A DNA stretch of 64,000 nucleotides. It comes from Coleophoma eucalyptorum (Eukaryota; Ascomycota; Leotiomycetes; Helotiales; Dermateaceae). The notes under the pieces were generated by a model that saw only the letters and a program-made list of their open reading frames with translations, did not search any database and was not told the origin of the DNA. Positions 49,110 to 60,046 of this stretch are shown piece after piece. Numbering within the stretch: position 1 is the stretch's first letter; each line of letters begins with the position of its first letter. Made by a program: the position numbers and the translations under genes. The stretch spans positions 1,674,001 to 1,738,000 of the forward strand of contig JALRME010000002.1 of NCBI GenBank assembly GCA_026120035.1, in the 5' to 3' direction.

Positions 49110-49869
49110 GAGCTTTGCTAAGTTTGCTATGCCTATCCTTCTTGTGTTGTAATCCTAAACGTCATTGTCCTGGCCTGCTACAGAATCTTCAATCGTCTGT
49201 ATATCACAGAGACATTCTCACTGGACACCCAGTATATAAAGCTAGCATTAATAAGGGAGCACGTGGGGAGCTACAAAATACAACGATGAATACTTATGTG
49301 CTTTTGTTTTGCCGTCAATTTGTTAAAGAAACGATAACCACAGAATCAATGAGGGAGCACGTGGATAGCTGCAAAACACAATGATGAATAGTTATGTGCT
49401 TTTGTTTTGCCGTTAATTCTTTGAAAAAAACGATAACCACAGAATCAATGCGGGGCTACTGGAATATCCATAACCTCGCAGATAGTACTGCAGAGTATGT
49501 GCATCGTCGGAAGGATCAGAAGTAGTCGGTGCTCTAGCTGGTATCTGGTGTGCCGCGATAAATCTCACCTTAGTGTCTTCGCCAATCACAGCGCCGCTCA
49601 CATTCGGTCAAACAAAGAGGGAGGGAAAGTGTGTGAGATAAGGGACGGCAAGAACAGGTGGTTAAGGACTTCACTTCGTATTGGCATCAGGTAATGCTTC
49701 TCTTGCGCAAAGAAACATATCCCACCTTTTCACCCCAGAATCTCAGATCCCGTAATCAACCGCTAAATCAATGAAGTCGTTCAGGATTTCAGCCCACTTC
49801 CCCGATAAGGATTGCTGTCGTTGAGCCGCAGAAAGCCGCACGCAATCAAATTTCGTACAATTCAGCAAT
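49110..49869. other. Intergenic region with a tandem duplication
   Basis: 3' flank of the 551-aa gene and promoter of the ARO80-like gene. Apart from the ~98 bp direct repeat annotated separately I see nothing I can support. Confidence 0.5.
49254..49449. repeat. Tandem direct duplication, two ~98 bp copies
   Basis: Copy 1 runs from about 49254 to 49350 and copy 2 from about 49351 to 49449. Both start AGGGAGCACGTGG, share TTATGTGCTTTTGTTTTGCCGT, and end CGATAACCACAGAATCAATG. They differ at roughly one base in ten and by one or two small indels, so the duplication is not recent. Each copy carries a CACGTG palindrome. Confidence 0.85.
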
Positions 49870-52800
49870 ATGTCAGCGAATGCAATCCAGTATCCTACGC
49901 AGCAAGATACCCCCAATGGATCCGCCGATACCAATGCGTCTGTGAAGCAAACGCCGCAACAGCACAAGCGCGTCTACCAGGCCTGTATTCCATGTCGGAG
50001 ACGCAAAGTGAAATGCGATTTAGGCAGCGTTGATAACCCGGGCGATCCACCCTGTGTGCGATGTCGAAGAGAAAGCAAGGACTGCTTTTTCTCTGCCACG
50101 AGGAGGAAGAGGAAGACGGATGATGGAGGGGATGGTAGTCTTGACGGTTATGAGTTCGGAGATGACTATGTTACCCGCAATGGCAGGAAAAACGTCCCCG
50201 AGAGCACGTCTCCAAACAATGCGCCTGGCCGACAGTCGTCTATGGGGGCTCCGACTGCTGCTCGATCTGCAATACAGTATACGGACAGTACTCCTGCGCG
50301 GGGGCTGGAGCCACCGCTGACTCCTGGGGGGTCAATTGGACGCAGAGAGCCTCTTCGCAGACCGAACCAGGCCTCACCGGATAACACAGTTGGGCGGCAG
50401 CGACAGGATAGACCATCGGATGAGTCGAATACGCAACTAGAGAATTTCGAGGCACAACAGGTAATGAGGCAGGGAGTATTTGGTCCGCATGATGCACTAG
50501 ATTTATTGTATAAGGCTGCGACAGACAGGTAAGATAAAGGACATACTTAATAAATCTTGTCTAATTAACTCGTTCAGCGGCCCAGGCCACAGAAGAAGCA
50601 GCAGCCAGCAACACTTGTCTCCAATACTCAGCCACGCATCCAAAACTCACCCCCGCAACGACATGCCTACCCTTGAATCAAAGAAACAACCTCCCCGACA
50701 AGACACCACCATTGATCCTGCGCTATCAGAGCCTCGCGTAGACCGAACACAGGACCAGGGCTACAAAGATGCACTCAAAGCATGGTCTAGGTTCAGATTT
50801 GTGCGAGCAGGATGGTTTACTCCCAGTGAAGCTGTTGAATACATCGACTAGTAAGTTGAACTCTCGTCAATGTGTGGATTAAGTCTAACGTGAATAGTTA
50901 CTATGTGTACCTCTCTCCACTAACACCCATCTCTCCTCCAACTTTCCGGGATCCTGGAACACACCCCACGCTCTTGACGGAAGAGCCGATTCTTTCTGTC
51001 ACCCTACTAACAATTGCATCCCGGTACCGAACGATTCCTGGACCAGGAGGTCATTGTAGGTCGCACGCCATCCATGAACAACTCTGGACCTACCTCCGGG
51101 GTATGGTTGAAAGATGTCTCTGGGGCCAAGAAGCCTTCGGTGGTGGGTTTTGCGGTTCTGGAGCAGATGCTGAAGCGCAGACGTCAAGCACTGCCCCTTG
51201 GCGAGGAATGCGAAAAGGCAGCTTGAGGACTCTCGGCACAATCGAAAGTCTTATGATCCTGACGGAATGGCATCCTCGTGCTCTACATTTCCCACCAGCA
51301 GAAGCGACTGATGAGCTTATGCTACCGTCCTATGAGATTCCTGATACATACAGCGCTAGTAATGATAATGAACACCACATACCAGGTGGAGTGGGCGGGA
51401 AGAGAATCGAGAGCTGGTTGGAGCCAGCCTGGAGAAGTGATCGCATGTGCTGGATGCTGCTGAGTACAGCTATGGGCTTGGCTTATGAGCTCGGTGTTTT
51501 TGATAACATTGATGAGTTACTGGCTGCTGGCGGTGAGATGACCCGGCCAGAATATGACGATGAGGCCTACCGCATTCGAGCTGCTCGCATCAAGAGATTG
51601 ATTCTCATATATGTTACCCAGCTGGCAGGCCGCCTCGGCTGGACGAATATGGTGCCAGAGAATTTGAGAGAATCCGATCCTGCGTTCGCACCACGCAAAA
51701 GGCGATCTTCTACTGATGGCAAGACCCCAGAAACTAGTACAAGCATTTCCAACGCTTTTAACTATATTCCTGACCTAGAACTGGACGATCAGATAATCTA
51801 CTGCTGGGCAGGAATCAGTAATGCCATGCGACTTGGCAATGAAAGGCTCTTTCGAACCCGACAATATACCACGAAAATCATTCAAGATGGTAGCTACGTG
51901 GAGCTTCTTCGGGATTTCCAACCCATATTATCTCGTTGGAACCAAGAGTTCAAGCGGTTCCGACTACCCCTATATATAAAGCACATTCTCTCAATCGAGT
52001 ATGAATATGTCCGCATATATGTCAACTCGCTATCTCTCCAAGCTGTGATCGAAAGATCTAGTAGCAACGCTGGAAATCATTCAGGTAACGTGAATGTTTC
52101 GGGCGGTGGCTCTGCTTCAAATCCTATGCCACTCTCACCCGAAACTTCAAATTACTTTGGTAGGCTACCATTAGCAAAGGTTGGTGGGTTCAGCTCAGCA
52201 GATCAAGGCCATGTCAAGGAGGTTGTCGACGGCAGTCGAAATCTGCTGCGAATTGTTGTTGACGGACTCTTGCCAGGAGGCTATCTCAAGCATGCTCCCG
52301 TCCGCACATATTTTCGTATCATCAGTGGTGCGATGTTTCTCTTGAAGACTTTTACCTTGGGTGCCTCTAAGGCAGATGTTGAATTAAGCATAGGACTTAT
52401 GGATGATGCTGTTAGCGCTCTTCGGAACTGCGTCGTTGATGATGTTCACCTTGGTATCCGCTTTGCAGACCTGCTGGAAAATCTAACGTCTCGTCTTCGA
52501 AGTCGATTCATTAGTGCTCCAACAGGTCCTGCGCCAACTTCCAATGGGACTGAGCCATCCCGTACACCGGCTGTGCACCAAGATCGTGAACCGGATCGTG
52601 AACTGGATCGTGAACCAGATCATAAGAGGCAGAAGATTGATCACAGAGACGAAGGTCAAGCGTGGAATGCAGTCACAAACACCGTAAATACGTTAACGGG
52701 AGCAGGTATGTGATCTCAAATATCGTCGGAATCTCACTGACAATCTAGTAGTTGAAAGCAGTGTTCCATCAACCCCCTTTGATCTGAACAATGGTAATTT

Positions 52801-53050
52801 CTTTCACAATACATCGTATGGCCAGACACCAGGGCCTATTTTTGCCGGTGTCGATAATAACTTCTTATCTGGTGGGAACGACTGGGATGCAGCTGGAAAT
52901 GAGATGTGGTACCTACCAGCGGGTGCCGCCTTCTTCCAAAATGACCAGACGGTCACACAAACGGCGGAGGGGGTTAACATTGGTGGGATGGATCTGCTGG
53001 ACTACACTTTAGGCGATGGCTTCACGAACTTGGATGGGTCTGGATTTTAG
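49870..53050 (+). CDS. Zn2Cys6 transcription factor, ARO80-like
   Basis: Four exons (49870-50528, 50578-50850, 50898-52705, 52749-53050) keep frame and give 1,013 aa. The binuclear zinc cluster is at residues 39-72 ([14 protein letters not shown], then [13 protein letters not shown], with an insert between Cys3 and Cys4). The middle region carries the fungal regulatory domain ([60 protein letters not shown]). The insert-containing cluster and this middle region resemble ARO80, the activator of aromatic amino acid catabolism in yeast; this is from memory of the family and needs a search. A 12-bp repeat at about 52580-52625 encodes a DRE(P/L) run. The last exon encodes an acidic C-terminus suited to activation. 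Confidence 0.85.
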
Positions 53051-53543
53051 GAAAGGTCAGGTTTTTGGCGTTTTTGATGTATAGAATGATCAAGGATAAG
53101 GGTAAGGAGCGTCGTGTGACATGTCTACCGAAGAGTCTCGTAAGATCGGTTAGGCACCGTCGCTAGATTTAATGGCTTGGACTGTGCACCCGAACTCGAG
53201 CTCGGGCTGCTGAGGGGATGGGTCGCAAGTCTTACCCCTCTTAATTATCGCCCTAGTTGTGCACTGTGAGCTATATCTATCGCGTTTCAACACCCTGTGA
53301 GCTCCATGCGTCATTAGTGGGAATTGCTCGTTTTCGTAAAGCATGCACCACCGACATATCCATGCGGTACGATGTTCAGTAGGTTCCTCGATACCTTGAA
53401 CTCAGCTCGTGTAGTACCGATATAAGAAGGCCTTGTCTCCGTTGCCTTGACATAACTCCACCTTCTCCTTGTTAACTTCCAGTCCAGTCTCTAGCCAAAC
53501 ACCTAATCGTCCAACAATCTAACCCCCCCAAAAGTAGCTAAAC
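53051..53543. promoter_or_regulatory. Intergenic region upstream of the SDR gene
   Basis: 493 bp with the 3' end of the ARO80-like gene and the presumed SDR promoter. A CT/AC-rich leader-like stretch precedes the start codon (about 53455-53543). Confidence 0.5.
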
Positions 53544-54942
53544 ATGACTTCCCAAAGCTCATCGCCAGTGGCCATCATCACAGGCTGTGCCTCCGGCATT
53601 GGGCTTGCTACCACCCAGCTCTTTCTCAAAGAAGGCTATCGCGTCTTTGGAGTCGACGTCTCAGACTTGGATATCACCAAGTTGGGAGGCCAGGAGGAGA
53701 ATTTGGGATTCAAGAAGGTCGACCTGACGGCAGAGGGCATGTGCGAGGAGGTTGTCAAGGAATGTACTGAGAGATTCGGGTATGTTAATCTTCTTTGATT
53801 TCTTTGCGTTGGTTTGCGGAAAAGGGGGAGGAGGGGGGGACCACGCATTGGTGGGAAAAAAACCCCCCTTCCTCCCTCACTTCCTCCCTCCCTTCCTCCC
53901 CATTACATATCCCCGAAAATAAAACAACAAAATATAACCTTCGCGAGCCAAACACTAACCGACATCCCCAGCTCCCAAATTGACGTCCTCGCCAACGTCG
54001 CTGGCGTCTCGGATGCCTTCGCCGGCGCCGACACCTTCACCGACGCAGAGTTCACCCGCGTCATGGCCATCAACCTCACCGTGCCACTGCACCTGATGCG
54101 CGCCGTGCTGCCGCTCATGAAGGCGCAGAAATCCGGGGCCATTGTGAACGTCGCTAGTAAGAGCGCCCTCTCGGGTGCTGCGGCGGGTGTGGCGTACACC
54201 GCCAGTAAGCATGGTTTGGTAAGTTAAATTTCTTAGCGGTTCTTTTTAAAGATGTCTTCATTGGTTTTTGGCTTACCCCGCGTGTTTCGGGGGAGGGGTT
54301 TGATTTGAGGCTCTTTGGGAGGAAGAGGGGGGGGGAGAATTGAATTCGGCGACGTTTGGTGAGATGCGGTTGCTGACGTGCTGGGGTTTATTTAGTTGGG
54401 GGCTACGAAGCATACGGCGTGGAGGTTTAAAGATGCAGGGATTCGCTGCAATGCGGTTTTACCTGGTGGTGAGTTCCCTTTTTCTCCCCCCTCCCCTTCC
54501 GCCCCCACAATCCTTTTCTTGTGGTTTTCCTTTTAAGAATGCTTAGCTGGTACTGATAATCTCTAGGCGTGCTAACCAACATTGCAAACTCGATCAAGCA
54601 GGAGCTTTTTGACATGGAAGCTTATATGACACTACAGTAAGCAAAGCCTGGTCTCTCTCTCTCTCTCTCTCTCCGTTTGCTCGCCTCCTATTTTTGTGAT
54701 GGAGGTGTGAAAATTCAAGCGATGAATGAATGAATGAATGAATGAATGAATGAACCAACAAACATACATACTGACGTATCGGAAACAATAGACCTATTCA
54801 TAACCTGAATACCCCGCCAGGCCAACCACCTGTTGTTACGCCCGATCAGGTCGCTAATGCCATCTTCTTCCTGGCTTCGGATAAGGCCAAGTTTATCAGT
54901 GGTGCTGCGCTACCGGTGGATAATGCTTGGGGAACTATTTAG
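53544..54942 (+). CDS. Classical short-chain dehydrogenase/reductase
   Basis: Five exons (53544-53779, 53972-54218, 54396-54468, 54567-54636, 54792-54942) keep frame and give 258 aa. The Rossmann motif is [16 protein letters not shown]; Asp38 after strand beta-2 (FGVDVSD) points to NAD(H). Asn87 sits in [11 protein letters not shown], and the catalytic set is Ser141, Tyr154 and Lys158 (VAYTASKHG). The C-terminus [16 protein letters not shown] is typical of the family. The substrate cannot be read from sequence. The introns are long for this window (about 98-192 bp) and carry simple repeats. The gene sits between two Zn2Cys6 regulators. At the exon 3 end two donors are possible; the GTGAGT one (PGGVLTN) fits the family. 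Confidence 0.92.
54652..54754. repeat. Two microsatellites inside SDR intron 4
   Basis: A (CT)n run of about 22 bases at 54652-54673 and eight ATGA units at 54722-54754, both inside the last intron of the SDR gene. They are likely to vary in length among strains. Confidence 0.85.
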
Positions 54943-55356
54943 AGCGTTGGTGTTAATTTGGTCCTTTTTGTTTTGTATTCAGCTTTGCCTTTTGAGGGTT
55001 CGGCGTTGGATTTCGCAGTGGGATCCTGATGATTGTCATTGAGTTTTTGAGATGGTAAGTCTCTTTTACTGTCTTTCTATCTCTTGGGAGCAGAGATTGT
55101 AGATGAGGAGAGTCAACATTTGTACTGCGTTGTATGCTTGAGATGTGGGCGATTTCTTGGTCAAAAATCCAATTTTCAATTCATGGATGGTTCACTCTCG
55201 TTGATTTGATGTGGATTTATGTTTCGATGCGGAGATTCTGTATAGTGTTTTCATCGAGGTGATGTTATGAGAGAAAGGAAACAATATGATACCACATCCG
55301 GCGCTAATAATCAAGAAACGCTCAAAGTCCATGTCAAGGTCTCTCCAGTCCTTTCA
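54943..55356. other. Gene-free region between convergent genes
   Basis: Holds the 3' flanks of the SDR gene and of the minus-strand Zn2Cys6 regulator. Nothing else supported. Confidence 0.5.
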
Positions 55357-57892
55357 TCAAACAGTAATTTCTTTTCCCATTCCCTTTCCGTTACCTGCAA
55401 TCATCGCTCGCCTCTTCACACTCTCCGCCCAATCTGCAACATCCTTCACCGTCGACTGACCCTTCCACTTCGATAACATCAAGTTGACCGCTGCCTGGTT
55501 GCCCAAGAACCCAGCAATGCCATTGGCTTGGCCGATGCCCATCTTCTGTCCGACATACCGCAGACGGGAGATGATCCATGCTCGCTGCGGTACAGTCGTC
55601 ACTCGTGTCATAGCGGCGATGTAGAGTGGCCAGAGGAGAAAATATCCGCCGAGAGCTCGCGCACCGGGTGTGGTTGAGAAGTTGGGAGACGAAGTCGGGG
55701 ACGGGGGAGCTCTAAGAATATATATTTTGTCTGAATTCAAATACGAAGTATAGCTTTCAATGTTGTTGTGGGAGTCTGAGAACTGTTGTCGTGTTATGTA
55801 GCCTAGTTGTTGAGGAACCGATCTCAAGATATCGTCCCGGAGCTCGATGAGGATTTCGGTAGACTGCTGCAGTTGTGAGGTATACTTTATGTCCATGAAA
55901 AGTGGTGGTACTGTCGAAAAGCCCTCTAGTAATTTCTCGCGGATCATCTCGTGGAGGAGGATGCGAACGGTGCGCATGCTGTTCCAGATGTGGGTCAAAA
56001 AGTTATCGAAATAGCTATGATAGCAGCCGTTATGCACCACCTCAGGCAGTTCGTCAGTGAAAACCGTCTCGTAATGCCAACTCGGCGGTAAGTTCTCCCA
56101 TGAGAATTTCCGAGCTAGGATCGTGTCCATGTTTATAGCCGTGTCGATGATCTCGTTGATGCTGCTGAATCTTCCGGCTCGGACCGCTGCGCGGAAGAAA
56201 GCGAACTCGATAATGGAATTGGTGGACTGCCATTGCGGCTCGGTAGTATCCGTGTACTTGGCAGCCTCTTTCCTTAGCTCGATGAAGTCATTAGGTAGCG
56301 GTATCTCTCGTTGGATGCAGCTCATTAAATAGTGGTTCAACTATTATTCATTGTATGTCAGTAAGGTGAGCACTGAAGCTTTGTATTTCACAAGGCTCGT
56401 ATCAAGGATTCGAAGATAGCACTGGGGCCTTGAAGGATACGCACCACTTGAAGGAAAAGTCCACGCCCCGTGGGGGTCTGGAATTGAGCAGCCCCCCGTA
56501 GCTTTATAAGAGCCCCGGCTCCGTTTAGATGTTCCGTCCAGGCCTTCAAAGACATCTTGTTAGATGCTGTGATGGTTTCATATACACTCAGAATCATGAT
56601 TGATAGCAGGCTAGAGCAATCAAAATCAGTACTTGGCCGACATCATAAGTGATTCTTTTAGCTCACGTAGAATCTTTGACAGCTTCAGTTGGAGACCGGA
56701 GGGCTGCATTAATCTGATAGAGTGCACTTGCATATTCTCGCCTTGCTCTGACTACCAAGGACGGAGATCTATATTGATTGGACATGGCACCTACAAATAC
56801 GGCGGTCATGCCGGTAACAACCATAGGGCCCATAGATGACTCAGTGCGACTAAAGTCATCTAGATAAGCCCAGGTGCCTCTGGACGGGCCAACACTCGGA
56901 GTGATAAAGTTGGCTGCAAAGTACCCGGTAGCAACATCTTCGGAGCAAGGTGACAGGGCATAGTCTGTAGTAGGTGAATAGAAGTATGAATCATTAAAGT
57001 AAAGTGGTGAGCTGCCGTCGTATCCCGATGTCGAGGTACACCAGGCCGAAGCCAGCGAGTGGGGAGCTGCGTCGGTGGTGTAGGGAGTATTTGCATCAAT
57101 CCAGGACCAGGACCAGGCTTCGTCAGCAGCATCATCATCATCATCATTAATATTGAAATTATCAGCAGTGATATTATGGTTGCTGCTGTTATTGTTGTTG
57201 CTGCTGCTACTATCACTCTCATTGCTTGTTTCATTGGCCGCCCAGGTGATGATCTGGTTGTTATGGTCGTCCGTGATTACCGGTGGAGGGTTGTCTGCTT
57301 TCCTAGGTCGAGCTAAGCTTGCGGGGACGCCGCGAGAGGAGGCGGCCTTCCGAGTAGGGAGCGACTTAGTAGTGAGGCTCTTCGGCTTGGGGATCCTGGG
57401 GACGGGGCTGGGACGAGATTTATTGGCCTTCTCAATGACGGCCGAGCTCTCATTGCGAAAGGATAGATCCAAAAGGTTTCGATAGACACACTCGGATTCT
57501 TTCCTATCTAACCTGGCGCACTGCGAGCACATGGGCTTGGTCTGGTCACACTGCAGAGGATGGTCAGTGGAGATCTTGAGGTTTCCCAATACAGTCATTC
57601 GTCGCTAAGTCACTCGTTGTCCACGGTGGTCCACGCTGGGCCGGATTCCACGTGCGCTCCGGGCCTGTCTCACTTGGGACACCAGAGCGACGCCGTGGGT
57701 CGTCGCTCTTCTCAGCCAAGAAGAGCCAGACCGGAAGTGCAGTGGCATATCTGAGGACAAAGCACCATGCCATCGATCGGGGTTGCATATAATCTGGGGT
57801 GCATCCAACTCTGCACTTGCATTTGTACTTACTCGGATCTTTCGTTCTCGACAACTGCCACAACCCTTGGACGGCTTCCCACAGTACACCAT
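55357..57892 (-). CDS. Zn2Cys6 transcription factor (Fungal_trans_2-type)
   Basis: Four exons (57892-57833, 57550-56667, 56610-56445, 56340-55357) keep frame and give 697 aa. The zinc cluster (Cys11, 14, 21, 28, 31, 41) is split by the first intron, which at 282 bp is the longest coding intron in the window: CGSCRERKIR in exon 1 and CDQTKPMCSQCARLDRKESEC in exon 2. A basic Ser/Pro linker, then Asn- and Asp-rich low-complexity runs (about residues 140-180), precede the helical regulatory domain with typical segments (LLSIMILSVYETITASN, AWTEHLNGAGALIKLRG, MSCIQREIPLPNDFIELRKE). The exon 3 donor was chosen because it restores the family's FLQV-x(6)-SCIQRE junction. The target genes are unknown; the convergent SDR gene is one candidate. 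Confidence 0.85.
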
Positions 57893-58141
57893 GTTGCGGT
57901 CCTAATGCTCCAGAGACACTGTCGGACCGTAGTTCTGGCGGCACTGCACTGTATACCGGATGCAGCCAATCAGTCGAGGATGCAGTGCTAGAGCAACTAA
58001 CGCGGCCAGCAAGATGAGGATATTGCAGAGTAGGATGCAAAGGACGGCAGAAGATGCAGCAAAATCGGGCCAAAGTAACAGTACAAACAGCAGTGGATGA
58101 AGTCCCGCAGACAAACGATTAATGTTAGGCAATCCAGAGCA

Positions 58142-58629
58142 TCATAGATGTAAGGTCTTGCGGTACACTCTGCTATTATCCACGCTGGTCGGCTTTTTCT
58201 CTCGCCGCGCGTAAGAGTGGAAGCATGCATTCAGCACTGTGCCGCTGAGCAAAACCGTAGCCAGGGCACAAAGCCAAGTATAATTTCGTCTCCAGGCAGG
58301 TGAGGGTGAGAATATTGCCTCTCTGCATAAACGACGGTTGCTGTACTGCCGCATAGGGCTGACAAAGTCCCTGAGAGCTGACCTAAATTGTGGCACAAGC
58401 CCGCGTACTTACAGCATACCCGATTGGGCCTGGCGCCCACTGGGACAAACGGGTCTGCACGGTCAGCGCTAAGCCCCAGTCGACGTCGTGCCTCGCTTAT
58501 GCCCGAGCCAAGCCCAAACAGGATAGCAAGATGCTCGGGAACAAACGTCCACCTCCCAACGACTAGCTCAGCCACGAGGGCCGCCAAAATCGAAAAGAGA
58601 TAACACTGCGATGACACAACCATCGACAT
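58142..58629 (-). CDS. Possible small two-exon membrane protein (doubtful)
   Basis: Exon 1 58629-58413 and exon 2 58377-58142, joined by a GTAAGT donor and CAG acceptor only 35 bp apart, would give 150 aa. Exon 1 has a hydrophobic segment (CYLFSILAALVAELVVG) and exon 2 another (WLCALATVLLSGTVLNACF). The junction SLRDF and the LLSGTVLNA segment faintly recall the C-terminal half of wax-synthase-like MBOAT proteins. If so, this is a truncated or broken copy, since the N-terminal half is not found upstream. The intron is shorter than any other here. It may equally be chance. Confidence 0.25.
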
Positions 58630-59113
58630 CCAGCTCGCCCTCTTCGAGCGCCTATCACGTCCCGGGTATGGATGTACGGACGTAGCGATGCACCTACCAT
58701 TGGGTCCTCCGTGGCAGTTAAGCTTTCAGCACCTTTTCTTCAATCCTGACCAGTCAGCGTTGAGTTTCAGCCTACTGCGCCCAAGAGGCTGGGTTCACTT
58801 AACTTCCAGTTTTCTCTTCTGGGCATAGGATCTCCATGATGAATCTGCCTCCACCGGCGTCGTCGTGAAGGTAAGGAGAACGTGTATAGGGCTGGTACGG
58901 CTCGAAGACGCGATTCTACATCTAGATAAATACACTGTGAGTCCTCCTTTGCCAGCTATTCATACGCATAGCATTTCATCCCCATCGAGCCCTTCATTGA
59001 GCATATCAACAACGCGATTCGCAACCCCCACAAGACTTTCTACCATTCAATCCTTAGATTTGACCCTTGACTTCCCTCAAACCAACCATCCCCATCACCC
59101 TTCACCTCACATC
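58630..59113. promoter_or_regulatory. Promoter and leader region of the DUF7702-type gene
   Basis: After two ATGs near 58836 the plus strand has no ATG until the chosen start at 59114, while CAT is frequent. The sequence is CT/AC-rich from about 58970. The frame is open upstream from 58865, but that extension is low complexity and has no ATG. Confidence 0.5.
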
Positions 59114-60046
59114 ATGACCATCAGTTACCGGAACGCGGTCTCCATTGCAGAACTCATCGTCTACACCCCCTCATTGGCCATTGCATTGTTTCTCTGCAGC
59201 CGCCATGGGTTTGGTCGATCCTCAGCGTTCTGGTTCTTGGTGATCTTCACTTTGGCCCGAATTATTGGTCCTTGTATGCAGCTCGCAACCATCCACTCTC
59301 CAAATAACATCGACTTGTACGAAGGAGTGGTCATTTTGCAGAGCGTTGGTCTCTCACCTCTGATGATGTCAACCACAGGCCTACTTAGCCGCCTGCTAAG
59401 TAACATTCAAAAGTCCACCAATACGCTCCTCAAGACCCAGATGCTGAAGTTGGTTGAGCTGATCATTCTCGTGGCTCTGATTCTCGGCATTGTGGGGGGC
59501 ATCCAATCGTCCAGCGGCATTGCTCACGGATCATACCATCCAAACGATTTGAACAAGGCCGGCATAGCCCTATTCATTGTTTCCTTTGTCGCCATCGTCA
59601 TTGCTACCATTGCCCTAACCTTCTCCGTCTCGCACGCCGACAAGGGCGAGAAACGCATTCTCGTTGCCGTAGCTGCCTCGCTCCCATTCATCTTGGTTCG
59701 CCTTATCTACTCCATCTTGGTCACCTACACACACATGAAGGCTTTTAACCAGATTACTGGCAGCGTCACTGCCCTGCTCTGTGTTGCATTGCTCGAAGAG
59801 TTTATCGTGGTTATGATTTACGAAGGCATGGGCCTCACCCTTCCTATTGTTCCTAAGGACCAGCAGCAGGGCTACCGACGTGGTAACTCTTCTGGCACCA
59901 ATTCCCACACAGGTGCCCAGGGTCAAGGTGCCCAAGACAACATTGCCTTGAAGATCGCCAAGAAAACCATCGTTGGGAGACTGGTTACTGCTGCTATGGA
60001 TAGCCGTAAGAGCAAGAATGATATCGAGATGGGAGAAAGATACTAA
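59114..60046 (+). CDS. Seven-helix integral membrane protein (DUF7702-type)
   Basis: Single exon of 310 aa from the ATG at 59114 (MTISYRNAVSIAELIVY). Seven hydrophobic helices are evident, including AFWFLVIFTLARIIGPCMQL, LVELIILVALILGIVGGI, AGIALFIVSFVAIVIATIAL and a last helix reading LLCVALLEEFIVVMIYEGMG. A polar cytosolic tail of about 60 residues follows, with Gly/Gln/Ser repeats and a basic end. The spacing and the GRSSAFWFLVIFTLARI motif fit the DUF7702 family of fungal membrane proteins, whose function is not known. I rejected an upstream non-ATG extension of 83 codons. Confidence 0.85.
   Translation: MTISYRNAVSIAELIVYTPSLAIALFLCSRHGFGRSSAFWFLVIFTLARIIGPCMQLATIHSPNNIDLYEGVVILQSVGLSPLMMSTTGLLSRLLSNIQKSTNTLLKTQMLKLVELIILVALILGIVGGIQSSSGIAHGSYHPNDLNKAGIALFIVSFVAIVIATIALTFSVSHADKGEKRILVAVAASLPFILVRLIYSILVTYTHMKAFNQITGSVTALLCVALLEEFIVVMIYEGMGLTLPIVPKDQQQGYRRGNSSGTNSHTGAQGQGAQDNIALKIAKKTIVGRLVTAAMDSRKSKNDIEMGERY

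Noticed and set aside
39019..57892. Secondary-metabolite gene cluster
   Set aside because: Oxidoreductase and regulators are present, but no PKS, NRPS, terpene or RiPP core gene is seen in the window.
58865..59113. 83-codon N-terminal extension of the DUF7702-type protein
   Set aside because: It starts at a non-ATG codon and is low-complexity Ser/Thr/Pro/His sequence typical of translated leader.
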